Assembly: GCA_038396625.1 (NCBI GenBank)
Contig: CP121688.1
Span: forward strand, 2,356,001 to 2,420,000
From: G038396625 sp038396625
GTDB taxonomy: Bacteria; Bacillota; Clostridia; Peptostreptococcales; Thermotaleaceae
Length of the DNA stretch: 64,000 nucleotides
Reading direction: 5' to 3'
In this document: piece by piece, positions 31,096 to 40,012 of the stretch
Numbering within the stretch: the first letter of the stretch is position 1
Layout: every line of letters starts with the position of its first letter
Notes under the pieces: generated by a model
The model's input: only the letters and a program-made list of their open reading frames with translations
Told to the model about the DNA's origin: nothing
Database searches by the model: none
Made by a program: the position numbers and the translations under genes

Positions 31096-31144
31096 AATAT
31101 CTTATCTATAGTTTAATATAAAAACAAAAAATTATCAATAAAAT

Positions 31145-31176
31145 TTAAAAAGATGATGTGAAATTTCACATCATCT
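31145..31176 (-). terminator. Terminator of rpoN
   Basis: AGATGATGTGAAA and TTTCACATCATCT form a perfect stem followed by TTTTTAAA on the minus strand; the hairpin overlaps the rpoN stop. Confidence 0.9.
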
Positions 31177-32575
31177 AGAAACGTTTTCTTTTTGAAGAGG
31201 ATAATATCTTCATTTCATCTCTATATTTTGCCACTGTTCTCCTAGAAATATTGATTCCTTTCGCTTTAAGCTTATCAGAAATTGCTTGATCGCTAAGAGG
31301 TTTTCGAGGGTTTTCATGCTCTACCATCTCTTTGATCATACTTTTAATACTTTCTGAAGCAATTCCTTCTCCCTGTTGATTAGATACACCACTTGTAAAG
31401 AAAAATTTAATCTCAAAAACACCTCGAGGTGTTTGCATATACTTGCCATTCACGGCTCTACTCACTGTAGATTCATGAATCCCTAACTCATCTGCAATTT
31501 GTTTTAAAGTTAAAGGTTTAAGATATTTTTTCCCATGTTCAAAAAATTCTAACTGATAATCAATAATTGCCTTTACTACATTAAAAATTGTTTGTCGCCT
31601 TTGTTCTATGCTTTTAATTAACCACATTGCAGAATTCAATTTGCCTGTTAAAAATTTCGAAGCATTGGATTCCTTATCTTCATGCATAAGCATAGACCTG
31701 TAGTAGGAGCTAATAGACAGTCTTGGTGCCGTAGTATCATTTACCAATATCATATATTCTCCATCGATTTTTTCAACCGTTACATCTGGCGTAATATATT
31801 TGATCTCTTCTCCTGAATTAAACATTCTTCCCGGTTTTGGTTCTAAACTCTTAATAAAGTCTGTAATTTCTTGAACTTCCTTTGTAGATATATTTAATTT
31901 TTTTGAAATATTCGCTAGACGATTTTCAGCCACATCATCTAAATGGTTGGCAATCACAGTCGTGATCTTCCTATCTTGAATACCCTGCTGCTTTACCTGA
32001 ATGAGCAAGCATTCTTTTAAATCTCTTGCTGCCACTCCTGGAGGGTCAAAAGTTTGAATAATAGACAGTACATTTTCTACAGTACTTTCCTGCACATGAA
32101 AATAGTTTGCAATTTCAGAAATGTTCGTAGTCAAATATCCATTAAAATTCAGACTCTCAATAATATATCTTGCTATTTTCTTATATCGATTATTTAGTAT
32201 TGCAAACTGTAGTTGAAACAATAGATGTTCTGTTAATGTAATGTCTGCTGATAAAAATTGTTCAAAGGAGACTTCATCCTTATCCTTGCTATAATTGATT
32301 TGCTTATAACTAATATCATCATATTCCTTAAAGTATTCTTTCCAGTCTATCTCTTCTTTTTGTGTTTTTACATCTTTTTCAGTATTTTGTTTCTTATTTA
32401 CTTCTGTATCTCGAGAAGGATCTAGATCAAGTACGGGATTAGTCAATAATTGATCACCAATAAATTGATTTAGTTCATAAGAATTAAACTGTAATATCTG
32501 AATGGCTTGTTTTAATTCAGGAGTCATTACAAGTTTTTGTATTTGCTCAATATTTAAGTTAAATCCTAATCGCAT
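31175..32575 (-). CDS. rpoN: RNA polymerase sigma-54 factor
   Basis: 466 residues. Region I is Gln/Leu-rich (LGFNLNIEQIQKLVMTPELKQ), region II acidic and Lys-rich (residues 55-100), then the core-binding domain, a helix-turn-helix (TLKQIADELGIHESTVSRAV), and the RpoN box near the C-terminus, ISRRTVAKYRDEM (Ala-Arg-Arg-Thr-Val-Ala-Lys-Tyr-Arg family motif, here I-S-R-R-T). It recognises -24/-12 promoters such as the one in front of aor, with an activator as partner. It lies just upstream of cggR's operon in the opposite order seen in some Firmicutes and has its own terminator. Confidence 0.97.
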   Translation of the reverse strand: MRLGFNLNIEQIQKLVMTPELKQAIQILQFNSYELNQFIGDQLLTNPVLDLDPSRDTEVNKKQNTEKDVKTQKEEIDWKEYFKEYDDISYKQINYSKDKDEVSFEQFLSADITLTEHLLFQLQFAILNNRYKKIARYIIESLNFNGYLTTNISEIANYFHVQESTVENVLSIIQTFDPPGVAARDLKECLLIQVKQQGIQDRKITTVIANHLDDVAENRLANISKKLNISTKEVQEITDFIKSLEPKPGRMFNSGEEIKYITPDVTVEKIDGEYMILVNDTTAPRLSISSYYRSMLMHEDKESNASKFLTGKLNSAMWLIKSIEQRRQTIFNVVKAIIDYQLEFFEHGKKYLKPLTLKQIADELGIHESTVSRAVNGKYMQTPRGVFEIKFFFTSGVSNQQGEGIASESIKSMIKEMVEHENPRKPLSDQAISDKLKAKGINISRRTVAKYRDEMKILSSSKRKRF

Positions 32576-32675
32576 CCCAAAAACACCACCTTCTCTTCTA
32601 TAAATAAAAAAATGTCTAATAAAATTAAATACTTATGAATAAGTTCTAGACAATGCAGAATATATGCCTGTCTTT

Positions 32676-32698
32676 ATTATATCATTAAAACCTATCTA
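32676..32698 (-). promoter_or_regulatory. Possible rpoN promoter
   Basis: TGATATAAT on the minus strand is an extended -10 box about 100 bases before the rpoN start. No good -35 is seen, which is acceptable for extended -10 promoters. Confidence 0.4.
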
Positions 32699-32745
32699 AA
32701 GAAAGTTAGTTGAACAATTTTCGTGGAATATGTACATAGTTTTAC

Positions 32746-32776
32746 AAAAATAGACAAGGTTCATCCTTGTCTATTT
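32746..32776 (-). terminator. Terminator of nucleoside ABC importer operon
   Basis: ATAGACAAGG and CCTTGTCTAT form a stem followed by TTTTTG on the minus strand, overlapping the end of the last permease gene. Confidence 0.9.
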
Positions 32777-33733
32777 ATCGCCTTTTTCATAAGGAATGCC
32801 ATTGGCAGCAGGAGCAGAAGCCCTGCCCACAAATCCCATTAATACAATGAGGGTAATCACATAAGGAATCATCGAAAGCAAATGTGTTGATACCTTTAAT
32901 CCTATCTGTGGACCTCCCAAATAAATCTGTATTCCTGTAGTTGCTCCAAACAATAAGCATGCCCACATAGCTCCTTGTGGCTTCCACTTACCAAAAATCA
33001 TTGCCGCTAAAGCAATAAATCCTTGCCCCGAAATAAGGGTTGGTCTAAAATTAGCAACAATGGCCATACTCAAGGAAGCTCCACCCAATCCAGATAGCAT
33101 ACCTGATAATATTACTGCTAGATATCGGATTTTATATACATTAATCCCAAGTGTATCGGCAGCTTTTGGATGTTCTCCTACTGCCCTAATCCTTAGACCT
33201 AATTTTGTCTTATATAGCACATACCAAGAAATAAATACTACCATAAAAGCAATATAGACAGATATATATTGATCAAAAACAGAGCCAAGTATCTGATGAT
33301 CTTCTAATAACTTATTAAAGGGTCTTGTTAGCTTCGCTTCCAGCGGTATTGCAGGTGTGGTAGTAGAACCTTCAAACAATCTCCCTGCAAGAAATAAAGC
33401 AAGACCTGGTCCAAGAAAATTGATGGCAATGCCCGATACCACTTGATCTGCATGGAAAGTAATAGACGCAATTCCATGGAGTAATCCCAAAACTCCACCT
33501 GCTAAAGCTGCAATCAGAAAACCTGCCCATGGAACCCACCAATGATTTCCATAAGCATCTGCCAAGATAAAAGTAGATGCGGCACCTGCAAAAGCACCAA
33601 TTGTCATCATACCCTCGATCCCAATATTTACTACACCAGAATTTTCAGAGAAGACACCACCTAGAGATGCATATATTAAAGGGGTGGCATACATGAGCGT
33701 TGTGCCTAGAATAAATGCTATATCTTTTAACAT
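32771..33733 (-). CDS. Nucleoside-type ABC importer permease 2
   Basis: 320 residues with about eight membrane helices, BPD_transp_2 (branched-chain/sugar) family. Family marks: GGVFSENSGVVNIGIEGMMTIG, GLLHGIASITFHADQVVSGIAINF, and an EAA-like loop GLRIRAVGEHPKAADTLGI. Begins one base after the stop of the other permease gene. With the ATPase and the BMP-type binding protein it resembles NupNOPQ/purine nucleoside importers; gene symbol withheld because substrate is inferred. Confidence 0.92.
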   Translation of the reverse strand: MLKDIAFILGTTLMYATPLIYASLGGVFSENSGVVNIGIEGMMTIGAFAGAASTFILADAYGNHWWVPWAGFLIAALAGGVLGLLHGIASITFHADQVVSGIAINFLGPGLALFLAGRLFEGSTTTPAIPLEAKLTRPFNKLLEDHQILGSVFDQYISVYIAFMVVFISWYVLYKTKLGLRIRAVGEHPKAADTLGINVYKIRYLAVILSGMLSGLGGASLSMAIVANFRPTLISGQGFIALAAMIFGKWKPQGAMWACLLFGATTGIQIYLGGPQIGLKVSTHLLSMIPYVITLIVLMGFVGRASAPAANGIPYEKGDK

Positions 33734-34831
33734 CTACTTTCCCTCCTTCTGCAGTTTTTTCTTACGAAGGAATAATATCCCGTACCGAAACATTCGATAG
33801 GTAGCAATAAAAAAGATAATGGAGCCGATAACGATATTGATTACTTCAGTGGGTACACCAATCACCTGCATTTTTCCGCCTCCATAGGTGATCCCTCCAA
33901 ATAGAAAAGCTGCTAACACAACGCCTAATGGTGAATTATTGCCAATTAAAGATACAGCAATACCATTAAATCCATAACCTTCCATAGCTGCTAGTACCGA
34001 TACATGATAGGATCTTCCCATGACATGCAATGCGCCTGCGGCTCCACCTAACGCTCCTGCAATCATCATAGACAGCATCATGCTTTGTTTTACATTGATG
34101 CCTCCGTATTCTGCTGCATTTTTATTAAATCCTACTGCCCTTAATTCATACCCTATGGTTGTTTTAAAAAGTATATAGGCAATAATCATCGTAATAATAA
34201 AGGCAATAAAGATTCCCCAATTTACTTTGGTAGCTGGCCCCACAAAACTTTTCAACCAATCAATTGATATTCTTGCACTTTCATGAATATCATAGGAGGA
34301 TTCTGTGCCTTTCATTTTTACTTCGTCTCGCGATACAATATAATTTGATAGATATAAACCAATCCAGTTTAGCATAATGGTCCCTATAACTTCATGTACT
34401 CCAAATCTCGCCTTCATATAACCTGCAAGACCACCCCATATACTCGCAGCTAGAGCACCTCCAAAAAATACTAAAGGAATATGCAGTACAGCTGGTAATT
34501 CTATGAAATAGCCTAATAAAGTAGCTGCCAAAGCACCAATAATAAATTGACCTTCGACCCCTATGTTAAACAATCCTGTTCTAAAAGCAAATGCTACAGA
34601 TAGTCCTGTTAAAATCAAAGGCGTAGCTTGCACCACGGTCCATGCAATATACTTTGGTTTTGAAAAAATCCCTTCGATCATTAGTTTATATGCTTCTACA
34701 GGATTATATCCTGAAATAAAAATAATGATGGCACCAACAATCAATCCCAGTAGAATGGACAATATAGTAAAGAGAAACGTTTCATTGACAATTGATTCTT
34801 GAATACTTTTTTTTACACTTTTTGTTTCCAC
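33734..34831 (-). CDS. Nucleoside-type ABC importer permease 1
   Basis: 365 residues with a short hydrophilic N-terminus, then about nine membrane helices: AFRTGLFNIGVEGQFIIGAL, GVHEVIGTIMLNWIGLYLSNYI, and the cytoplasmic loop YELRAVGFNKNAAEYGGINV (EAA-like) that contacts the ATPase. It shares one base with the ATPase stop upstream and is followed directly by the second permease, so the three are translationally coupled. Same family as NupP/YufP. Confidence 0.92.
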   Translation of the reverse strand: METKSVKKSIQESIVNETFLFTILSILLGLIVGAIIIFISGYNPVEAYKLMIEGIFSKPKYIAWTVVQATPLILTGLSVAFAFRTGLFNIGVEGQFIIGALAATLLGYFIELPAVLHIPLVFFGGALAASIWGGLAGYMKARFGVHEVIGTIMLNWIGLYLSNYIVSRDEVKMKGTESSYDIHESARISIDWLKSFVGPATKVNWGIFIAFIITMIIAYILFKTTIGYELRAVGFNKNAAEYGGINVKQSMMLSMMIAGALGGAAGALHVMGRSYHVSVLAAMEGYGFNGIAVSLIGNNSPLGVVLAAFLFGGITYGGGKMQVIGVPTEVINIVIGSIIFFIATYRMFRYGILFLRKKKLQKEGK

Positions 34832-36372
34832 TAACGTCCACCTCCTGCCATCATCAGTCCTAATACATTTTCATCCGTCTCTTTTGCATCTACAACATCC
34901 ACGATCCTTCCTTCATAAATAACTGCTATTCTATCTGAAACACTCATAATTTCGTCTAATTCAAAGGAAACAAGTAATACCGCTTTATTTTTATTTCGTT
35001 GTTCCACTAAGGCCTTGTGAACAAATTCAATAGCGCCAACATCTAATCCTCGTGTAGGTTGTGCTGCAATTAATAGTTCAGGATTGTTGGTGACTTCTCG
35101 AGCAATAATAACCTTTTGTTGATTCCCCCCCGATAGGGATTTTGCTTTTAAGGTTTTATCTCTTGGTCTTACATCAAATTCTTCCATCAATTGTTCTGCA
35201 AATTCATTTATTTTCTCTTGTATGAGCTTAATTCCTTTTGAGAAAGGTGCTTTTCTGTAATTTTCCAATACCAAATTTTCTGCTACACTAAAATCTAGCA
35301 CCAGCCCATGTTTTTGTCTATCTTCTGGAATATTGCTAATACCTGCCTCAAAAATTTCTCTAGGCACTTTATTTGTAATTTCTTTATCTAAAATCGTTAT
35401 TTTTCCACTTTTAACTTTTCTTAATCCCGTTAGTGCTTCAATAAATTCTGTTTGTCCATTTCCATCGATGCCCGCAATCCCTAAAATTTCTCCTGCACAA
35501 ACCTCCAAGTTCAATCCTTTTACTGCTTCTAATCCTCTATTATCTTCCACAAAAAGGTTATCTATCTTCAATACAGTACGCAATGCTTTTTTCTCTTCCT
35601 TCTCTACAATAAAATTTACTTCTCTACCAACCATCATAGCTGCTAATTGATTTTCATCGATTTCTTCCACATCTACAGTATCTACTTTTTTACCTCTTCG
35701 TATGATTGTACAATAATCTGCTGCCGCTTTAATTTCTTTCAACTTATGGGTAATTAAGATAATAGATTTTCCTTGATTTGTTAAATTCTTCATAATTTCT
35801 ATTAATTCTTTTATTTCTTGGGGTGTTAATACTGCTGTAGGTTCATCTAAAATGAGTATTTCGGCTCCTCGGTATAATGCTTTTAGTATTTCTACTCTTT
35901 GCTGCATTCCTACGGATATATCCTCTATTTTTGCTTTTGGATCTACATACAGACCATATTTTTCTGACAATACCTTTACATCATCTATGGCCTTTTTCAT
36001 ATTCATCTTATCAAACCCCTCCGTTGGTTCCAACCCTAAAACAATGTTTTCTGCAACCGTAAAGGGCTTTATCAACATAAAATGCTGATGTACCATACCA
36101 ATACCATTTTCTATAGCAATGTTTGGGTTTTTAATTTGTGTTTTTTTGCCTTTAATAAAAATTTCGCCCTCAGTAGGTGTATAAAGTCCATATAAAATAT
36201 TCATTAGTGTAGACTTACCTGCTCCATTTTCTCCAAGTAAAGCATGAACTTCACCCTTATGAATTTTCAAGTTGATCCGATCATTCGCTACAAATCTTCC
36301 AAATTTTTTAACAATATTTTTCATCTCAACAACAACTGTATGATAGTCTATATGTTTCTTTTGGGTACTCAC
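34831..36372 (-). CDS. Nucleoside-type ABC importer ATPase (two ABC domains)
   Basis: 513 residues with tandem ATP-binding cassettes. Domain 1: Walker A GENGAGKST near residues 47-55, Q-loop MVHQHFMLIKPF, signature ISVGMQQRVEI, Walker B ILILDEPTAVLT. Domain 2 has a degenerate Walker A GIDGNGQTE, then SLSGGNQQKVIIAREV and LLIAAQPTRGLDVGAIEFVH. Asymmetric domains are typical of the NupO/RbsA-like group. It couples ATP hydrolysis to uptake by the two permeases. A hairpin separates it from the binding-protein gene, so the latter may be made in excess. Confidence 0.94.
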   Translation of the reverse strand: MSTQKKHIDYHTVVVEMKNIVKKFGRFVANDRINLKIHKGEVHALLGENGAGKSTLMNILYGLYTPTEGEIFIKGKKTQIKNPNIAIENGIGMVHQHFMLIKPFTVAENIVLGLEPTEGFDKMNMKKAIDDVKVLSEKYGLYVDPKAKIEDISVGMQQRVEILKALYRGAEILILDEPTAVLTPQEIKELIEIMKNLTNQGKSIILITHKLKEIKAAADYCTIIRRGKKVDTVDVEEIDENQLAAMMVGREVNFIVEKEEKKALRTVLKIDNLFVEDNRGLEAVKGLNLEVCAGEILGIAGIDGNGQTEFIEALTGLRKVKSGKITILDKEITNKVPREIFEAGISNIPEDRQKHGLVLDFSVAENLVLENYRKAPFSKGIKLIQEKINEFAEQLMEEFDVRPRDKTLKAKSLSGGNQQKVIIAREVTNNPELLIAAQPTRGLDVGAIEFVHKALVEQRNKNKAVLLVSFELDEIMSVSDRIAVIYEGRIVDVVDAKETDENVLGLMMAGGGR

Positions 36373-36488
36373 CCTTATACCTCCCCTAAAATGCTGTTGT
36401 TATCTGTTGTACAAAAATTTATTTAGTTTAACAAAGTAAGGTAGCATCTCTTTTTTAAAAAACACCGTTACCTTTTTGCTATGAATAT

Positions 36489-36518
36489 TTAAGCCCAGAA
36501 CGAATGTCCTGGGCTTAA
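36489..36518 (-). other. Hairpin between binding-protein and ATPase genes
   Basis: TTAAGCCCAGG and CTGGGCTTAA form an 10-11 bp stem just after the BMP gene stop. No strong T-run follows, so it is probably a partial terminator or 3'-end stabiliser giving excess binding protein. Confidence 0.65.
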
Positions 36519-36526
36519 GTACATTT

Positions 36527-37582
36527 TTACTGCATTGCCTCGAATTCTTCTTTGGTCTGTGGTACTTTAATCTCTCCATCAATAACTTTTTGTTTTAATT
36601 GTTCTATTTCGTCTAATATTTCTTTTGGTACATGCTTATCTGATGATGGTGCAATATCTACACCACCTTCAGCCAATCCATATACAACCGTTGTCCCTCC
36701 AGGAAATTTCCCTTCTTTTAAATCTTCTGCTATATTAAAAATGGCATTGTCTACTCTTTTAATGGAAGATGTGATCACATTATCCGGCGCCTCTGCATTT
36801 TGATCTTTATCTACACCAATGGCATATTTACCCTTTTCTTTTGCAACTTCTATTAATCCATTGCCTGTATCTCCAGCAGCATGGAAGATGATATCTGCGC
36901 CTTCTCCATACATATTTTCTGCAATACTTCTACCAATAGCAGGTTTGTCAAATGCACCAGCATACTGCTCTAAAATTTCGCAGTCAGGATTTGCATATTT
37001 TACCCCTGCTTTGTATCCATAATGGAATCTATGGATTACATCAAAATCCATTCCACCAATAAAACCTACCTTATTTGTCTTGGTCATTTTACCAGCAATA
37101 TAACCTACTAAGAAAGAAGATTCTTGTTCCTTAAATACAACGCCTACTAAATTTTCAGGTGTTGTTTCATAGGCATTATCAATAATCGCAAATTTTTGAT
37201 CTGGATAGTTTTTCGCAGCCTCTTCCATGGTTTTACCCATTAGGTATCCAATTCCCCATACCAAATCATTTTCTTGATCTACAAGGGTTTCAATGTTTAC
37301 TTCATAATCAGCCTCTTGCTTTGATTCTTTATAGGAAGGTTTGATCCCTAATTCATCCTCCGCTTTCTGAAGTCCTTCCCAAGCTGATTGATTAAATGAT
37401 TTGTCGTGTACGCCTCCTACATCCGTAACCATAGCAATTTTTATAGGATTTTCTGTTTCAGCTGGGGTTTCTGTATTCTGATCTGGCTGCTCTGCAGGCT
37501 CAGGCTCTTTTTGTGCACATCCCGCCATCAATCCCACAATTAACAACATTGCCAATAATAGGGTTGCTATTCTTTTAAACAT
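36527..37582 (-). CDS. BMP-family substrate-binding lipoprotein
   Basis: 351 residues. A lipoprotein signal peptide (LLLAMLLIVGLMAGC, lipobox LMAG-Cys) is followed by a Glu/Pro-rich linker and the Bmp/Med fold: KIAMVTDVGGVHDKSFNQSA, FIGGMDFDVIHRFHYGYKAG, IIFHAAGDTGNGLIEVAKEK, and AIGVDKDQNAEAPDNVITS. The family binds purine nucleosides (PnrA, Med). First gene of the importer operon; the next genes are the ATPase and two permeases. Substrate is inferred from family. Confidence 0.93.
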   Translation of the reverse strand: MFKRIATLLLAMLLIVGLMAGCAQKEPEPAEQPDQNTETPAETENPIKIAMVTDVGGVHDKSFNQSAWEGLQKAEDELGIKPSYKESKQEADYEVNIETLVDQENDLVWGIGYLMGKTMEEAAKNYPDQKFAIIDNAYETTPENLVGVVFKEQESSFLVGYIAGKMTKTNKVGFIGGMDFDVIHRFHYGYKAGVKYANPDCEILEQYAGAFDKPAIGRSIAENMYGEGADIIFHAAGDTGNGLIEVAKEKGKYAIGVDKDQNAEAPDNVITSSIKRVDNAIFNIAEDLKEGKFPGGTTVVYGLAEGGVDIAPSSDKHVPKEILDEIEQLKQKVIDGEIKVPQTKEEFEAMQ

Positions 37583-37603
37583 GAAAAATTCCTCCTCATA
37601 ATT

Positions 37604-37627
37604 TTATGTATTTTCAAAGATACATAA
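37604..37627 (-). promoter_or_regulatory. Operator-like inverted repeat in front of nucleoside importer
   Basis: TTATGTAT and ATACATAA form a perfect 8-bp inverted repeat with an 8-base spacer, placed just downstream of a TATAAT box (37636-37631 approximately, minus strand) and upstream of the BMP gene ribosome site. A repressor site is the likely role. Confidence 0.5.
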
Positions 37628-37647
37628 GATTATATTTCTACACAGCC

Positions 37648-37692
37648 CTGGAAAATCCTTCAATAAAATATTTTTTATGGAAGGATTTTATG
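37648..37692 (-). terminator. Terminator of M20 amidohydrolase operon
   Basis: AAAATCCTTCCATAAAA and TTTTATTGAAGGATTTT form a long stem 20 bases after the amidohydrolase stop, ending in TTTT. Confidence 0.85.
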
Positions 37693-37711
37693 TGCTTTCA
37701 TCTATATACAA

Positions 37712-38851
37712 TTATAATACCCCAAATTTTTCAGCAATATCAATGTAAATTTTTGTTCCATCTATAAGAACGTCTTCTGAAAAGTTGAATCTAGCATTGT
37801 GTAAAGGATATACATATCCTTGATCTTCTCTTCTACAGCCTAACATAAAAAACAAGCTAGGAATTTTTTCTTGATAGAAACCAAAATCTTCTGCATTCAT
37901 AATAGGATTTAAATGAACAATTCTGTCTCTATCGATTATTTCAATGAATTGATGATATATTCCTTCATCATTAATTACAGGAGGACAATAATCAAAAAAA
38001 TAACTTTGGATTTTAACATCCATCATTTTTTCTATTCCTTTATTCATTGCATCCATCCTTTTTCTTAATATTTCATATGTTTCTTTATCAAAGGAACGCA
38101 TTGTACCTTGTAAAATGACCTTTTCTGCAACTTGGTTTCTAACATTGCCCCCTTCTATCTTTCCAATGCTTAAGATTCCTGGAGAAAATGTATTTTTATT
38201 TCTACTAATAATGCTCTGATAGTTTACAATCAGCTGTGCAGCAGCATAGATCGCATCCACTCCTAAATGGGGTTCTGCTCCATGACAGCCCTTTCCTTCA
38301 ACAATAATATCAAACAGAAGATCCTGAGCCATCATAGGTCCAGGAATAACACCAATTTTTCCTTGTTCGATTTCAGGAAATAGGTGTAGTCCAAACATAG
38401 CCTCAATATCATATTGTTGAAATTTTTCATCATTCATTACTTTCTCAGCCCCTCCTACGTTTTCCTCACCGGGTTGAAAAAGCAACAGTACATCTCTTTT
38501 TATGTAGTCAATACGCGACAAATATTTTGCAAATCCTAAAAGTATTGCCATATGGCCATCATGACCACAGGCGTGCATCATACCATTATTTGATGCATAC
38601 GTTAAATCTGTTTCTTCTACAATTGGAAGTGCATCCATATCTGCTCGAAAGCATATAGGTCGTTTACCGCTAGCTCCTTTTCTCAATGCAAGTAGCCCCG
38701 TGCCTGCAACACAATCAACATGATAGTCCCATTCCAAAAGCTTTTGTTTCAGAAATTTAGAAGTTAACTTTTCCTGCAGTCCCATTTCTGGTATGCCATG
38801 CAGTGTTCTTCTTATATCAATGATTTCTTTTGTCAATTGTTCAAAATCCAA
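37712..38851 (-). CDS. M20D-family amidohydrolase
   Basis: 379 residues of the M20D (hippurate hydrolase/N-acyl-amino-acid hydrolase) type. Metal ligands: HACGHDGHMA near residue 93-102, FQPGEENVGGAEK with the catalytic Glu, GLHLFP, and the late His in YPLHNARFNF. It should split an amide to release an amino acid. Third in an operon with a threonine-dehydratase-like and an ornithine-cyclodeaminase-like gene behind a MarR gene; it could feed the amino acid used by those enzymes. Substrate unknown; N-acyl amino acids or conjugated glycine are possibilities only. Confidence 0.9.
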   Translation of the reverse strand: MDFEQLTKEIIDIRRTLHGIPEMGLQEKLTSKFLKQKLLEWDYHVDCVAGTGLLALRKGASGKRPICFRADMDALPIVEETDLTYASNNGMMHACGHDGHMAILLGFAKYLSRIDYIKRDVLLLFQPGEENVGGAEKVMNDEKFQQYDIEAMFGLHLFPEIEQGKIGVIPGPMMAQDLLFDIIVEGKGCHGAEPHLGVDAIYAAAQLIVNYQSIISRNKNTFSPGILSIGKIEGGNVRNQVAEKVILQGTMRSFDKETYEILRKRMDAMNKGIEKMMDVKIQSYFFDYCPPVINDEGIYHQFIEIIDRDRIVHLNPIMNAEDFGFYQEKIPSLFFMLGCRREDQGYVYPLHNARFNFSEDVLIDGTKIYIDIAEKFGVL

Positions 38852-38924
38852 CTTAGGACCCCCAATATATTTTATTTATCTACGTGTGCCTATTGATTGT
38901 CACAAACTTTTAAAATCTATACGC

Positions 38925-39980
38925 CTATAATTCTATCTCTATACCTAGTTCTTTCTTGTTTGCCAATTTGAATAAGAAATTAGCCGTCATTAGATCTTGG
39001 GTTGCCAATCCACTTGCATCAAATATGGTAATTTCCTTATCTGTACTTCTTCCCCTTTTTTGTCCCTTAATGACTTCTCCAATTTCACATACAATATCTT
39101 CCTTTAAGAAAATTCCTTTTTTGATTGCAGACTCCATTTCTCCAACCTTTGATGTTTTTTCAATATCATCCACGAATACTTTAGCAACAGAAAATAAATT
39201 CTCATCTATTTCCTGCTTTCCTTCCATATCAGCACCCATACAAGTGATATGTGTCCCTTCTTTTACCCATTCTTTCTTTATGAGAGGCTTTCTAGAAGGC
39301 GTTGCTGTAGTGATAATATCAGCATTTTTTGTTGCTTCTTCAATATCTTCTATAGCATCGAAATGAATATCGATCTTTGTTCTATAGCATTCATATAAAT
39401 CCTTATCTTCGTCAAACTTAGAAAGAAAATCATTAAGTAATATCCTCTTAATCTCTTTGGAAAATTTTACTGCATTTTCATAAGAAATTGGATCATATAG
39501 AAAAACCTTTTTAACATTGTCCATTAGTAATAACGTGGCTGCAATTTGAAAAGGAGCCTGATTCCCACAGCCAATCATTAACATATTTTCTGATGCTTCT
39601 CTAGCTAGGTATTTTGTTCCAATTCCTGCAGCTGCTCCTGTTCTCATTCCTGTAATATATTCAGCATCTAGTAAGGCTATTGGTACGCCGGTATGATTAT
39701 CAAATAACATGATCATTCCATTTAAGGTTGGAATATTCTTTTGTGCATTGTCTTGAAACCATGTCATCATTTTAAATCCAAAGATCCCTTCTTTACTGAT
39801 GTTACCTGACTTTATATCTAGATCAGCTGTTGTTTCTTTGAAATCATGAAATACCGTGTTAAACAATTCTACTTCTTTATGCGCATTTAATATATAGGCT
39901 TTTTTTACGGCTTCTACTGCAACTTTCATATCTAAGTTTTTTTCTATGATTGCTTTATTAATGACAGAAATCCTATGCAT
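38925..39980 (-). CDS. Ornithine cyclodeaminase/mu-crystallin family protein
   Basis: 351 residues. The family fold is seen in LLDAEYITGMRTGAAAGIGTKYLAR, the Rossmann motif MLMIGCGNQAPFQIA, ADIITTATPSRKPLI and HITCMGADMEGKQEID. Members include ornithine cyclodeaminase and NAD(P)H-dependent imine or keto-imine reductases such as iminosuccinate reductase and ectoine-utilization EutC. It begins 32 bases after a PLP dehydratase, a pairing also seen in hydroxyectoine use and the beta-hydroxyaspartate cycle. A reductase acting on the dehydratase product is therefore an alternative to ornithine deamination. Confidence 0.85.
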   Translation of the reverse strand: MHRISVINKAIIEKNLDMKVAVEAVKKAYILNAHKEVELFNTVFHDFKETTADLDIKSGNISKEGIFGFKMMTWFQDNAQKNIPTLNGMIMLFDNHTGVPIALLDAEYITGMRTGAAAGIGTKYLAREASENMLMIGCGNQAPFQIAATLLLMDNVKKVFLYDPISYENAVKFSKEIKRILLNDFLSKFDEDKDLYECYRTKIDIHFDAIEDIEEATKNADIITTATPSRKPLIKKEWVKEGTHITCMGADMEGKQEIDENLFSVAKVFVDDIEKTSKVGEMESAIKKGIFLKEDIVCEIGEVIKGQKRGRSTDKEITIFDASGLATQDLMTANFLFKLANKKELGIEIEL

Positions 39981-40012
39981 ATTCTCATCTCCTTTATGGA
40001 TGATATTATTTT

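Noticed and set aside
37583..37711. Purine riboswitch upstream of nucleoside importer
   Set aside because: No conserved purine-aptamer core sequences; a terminator and an inverted repeat explain the region.
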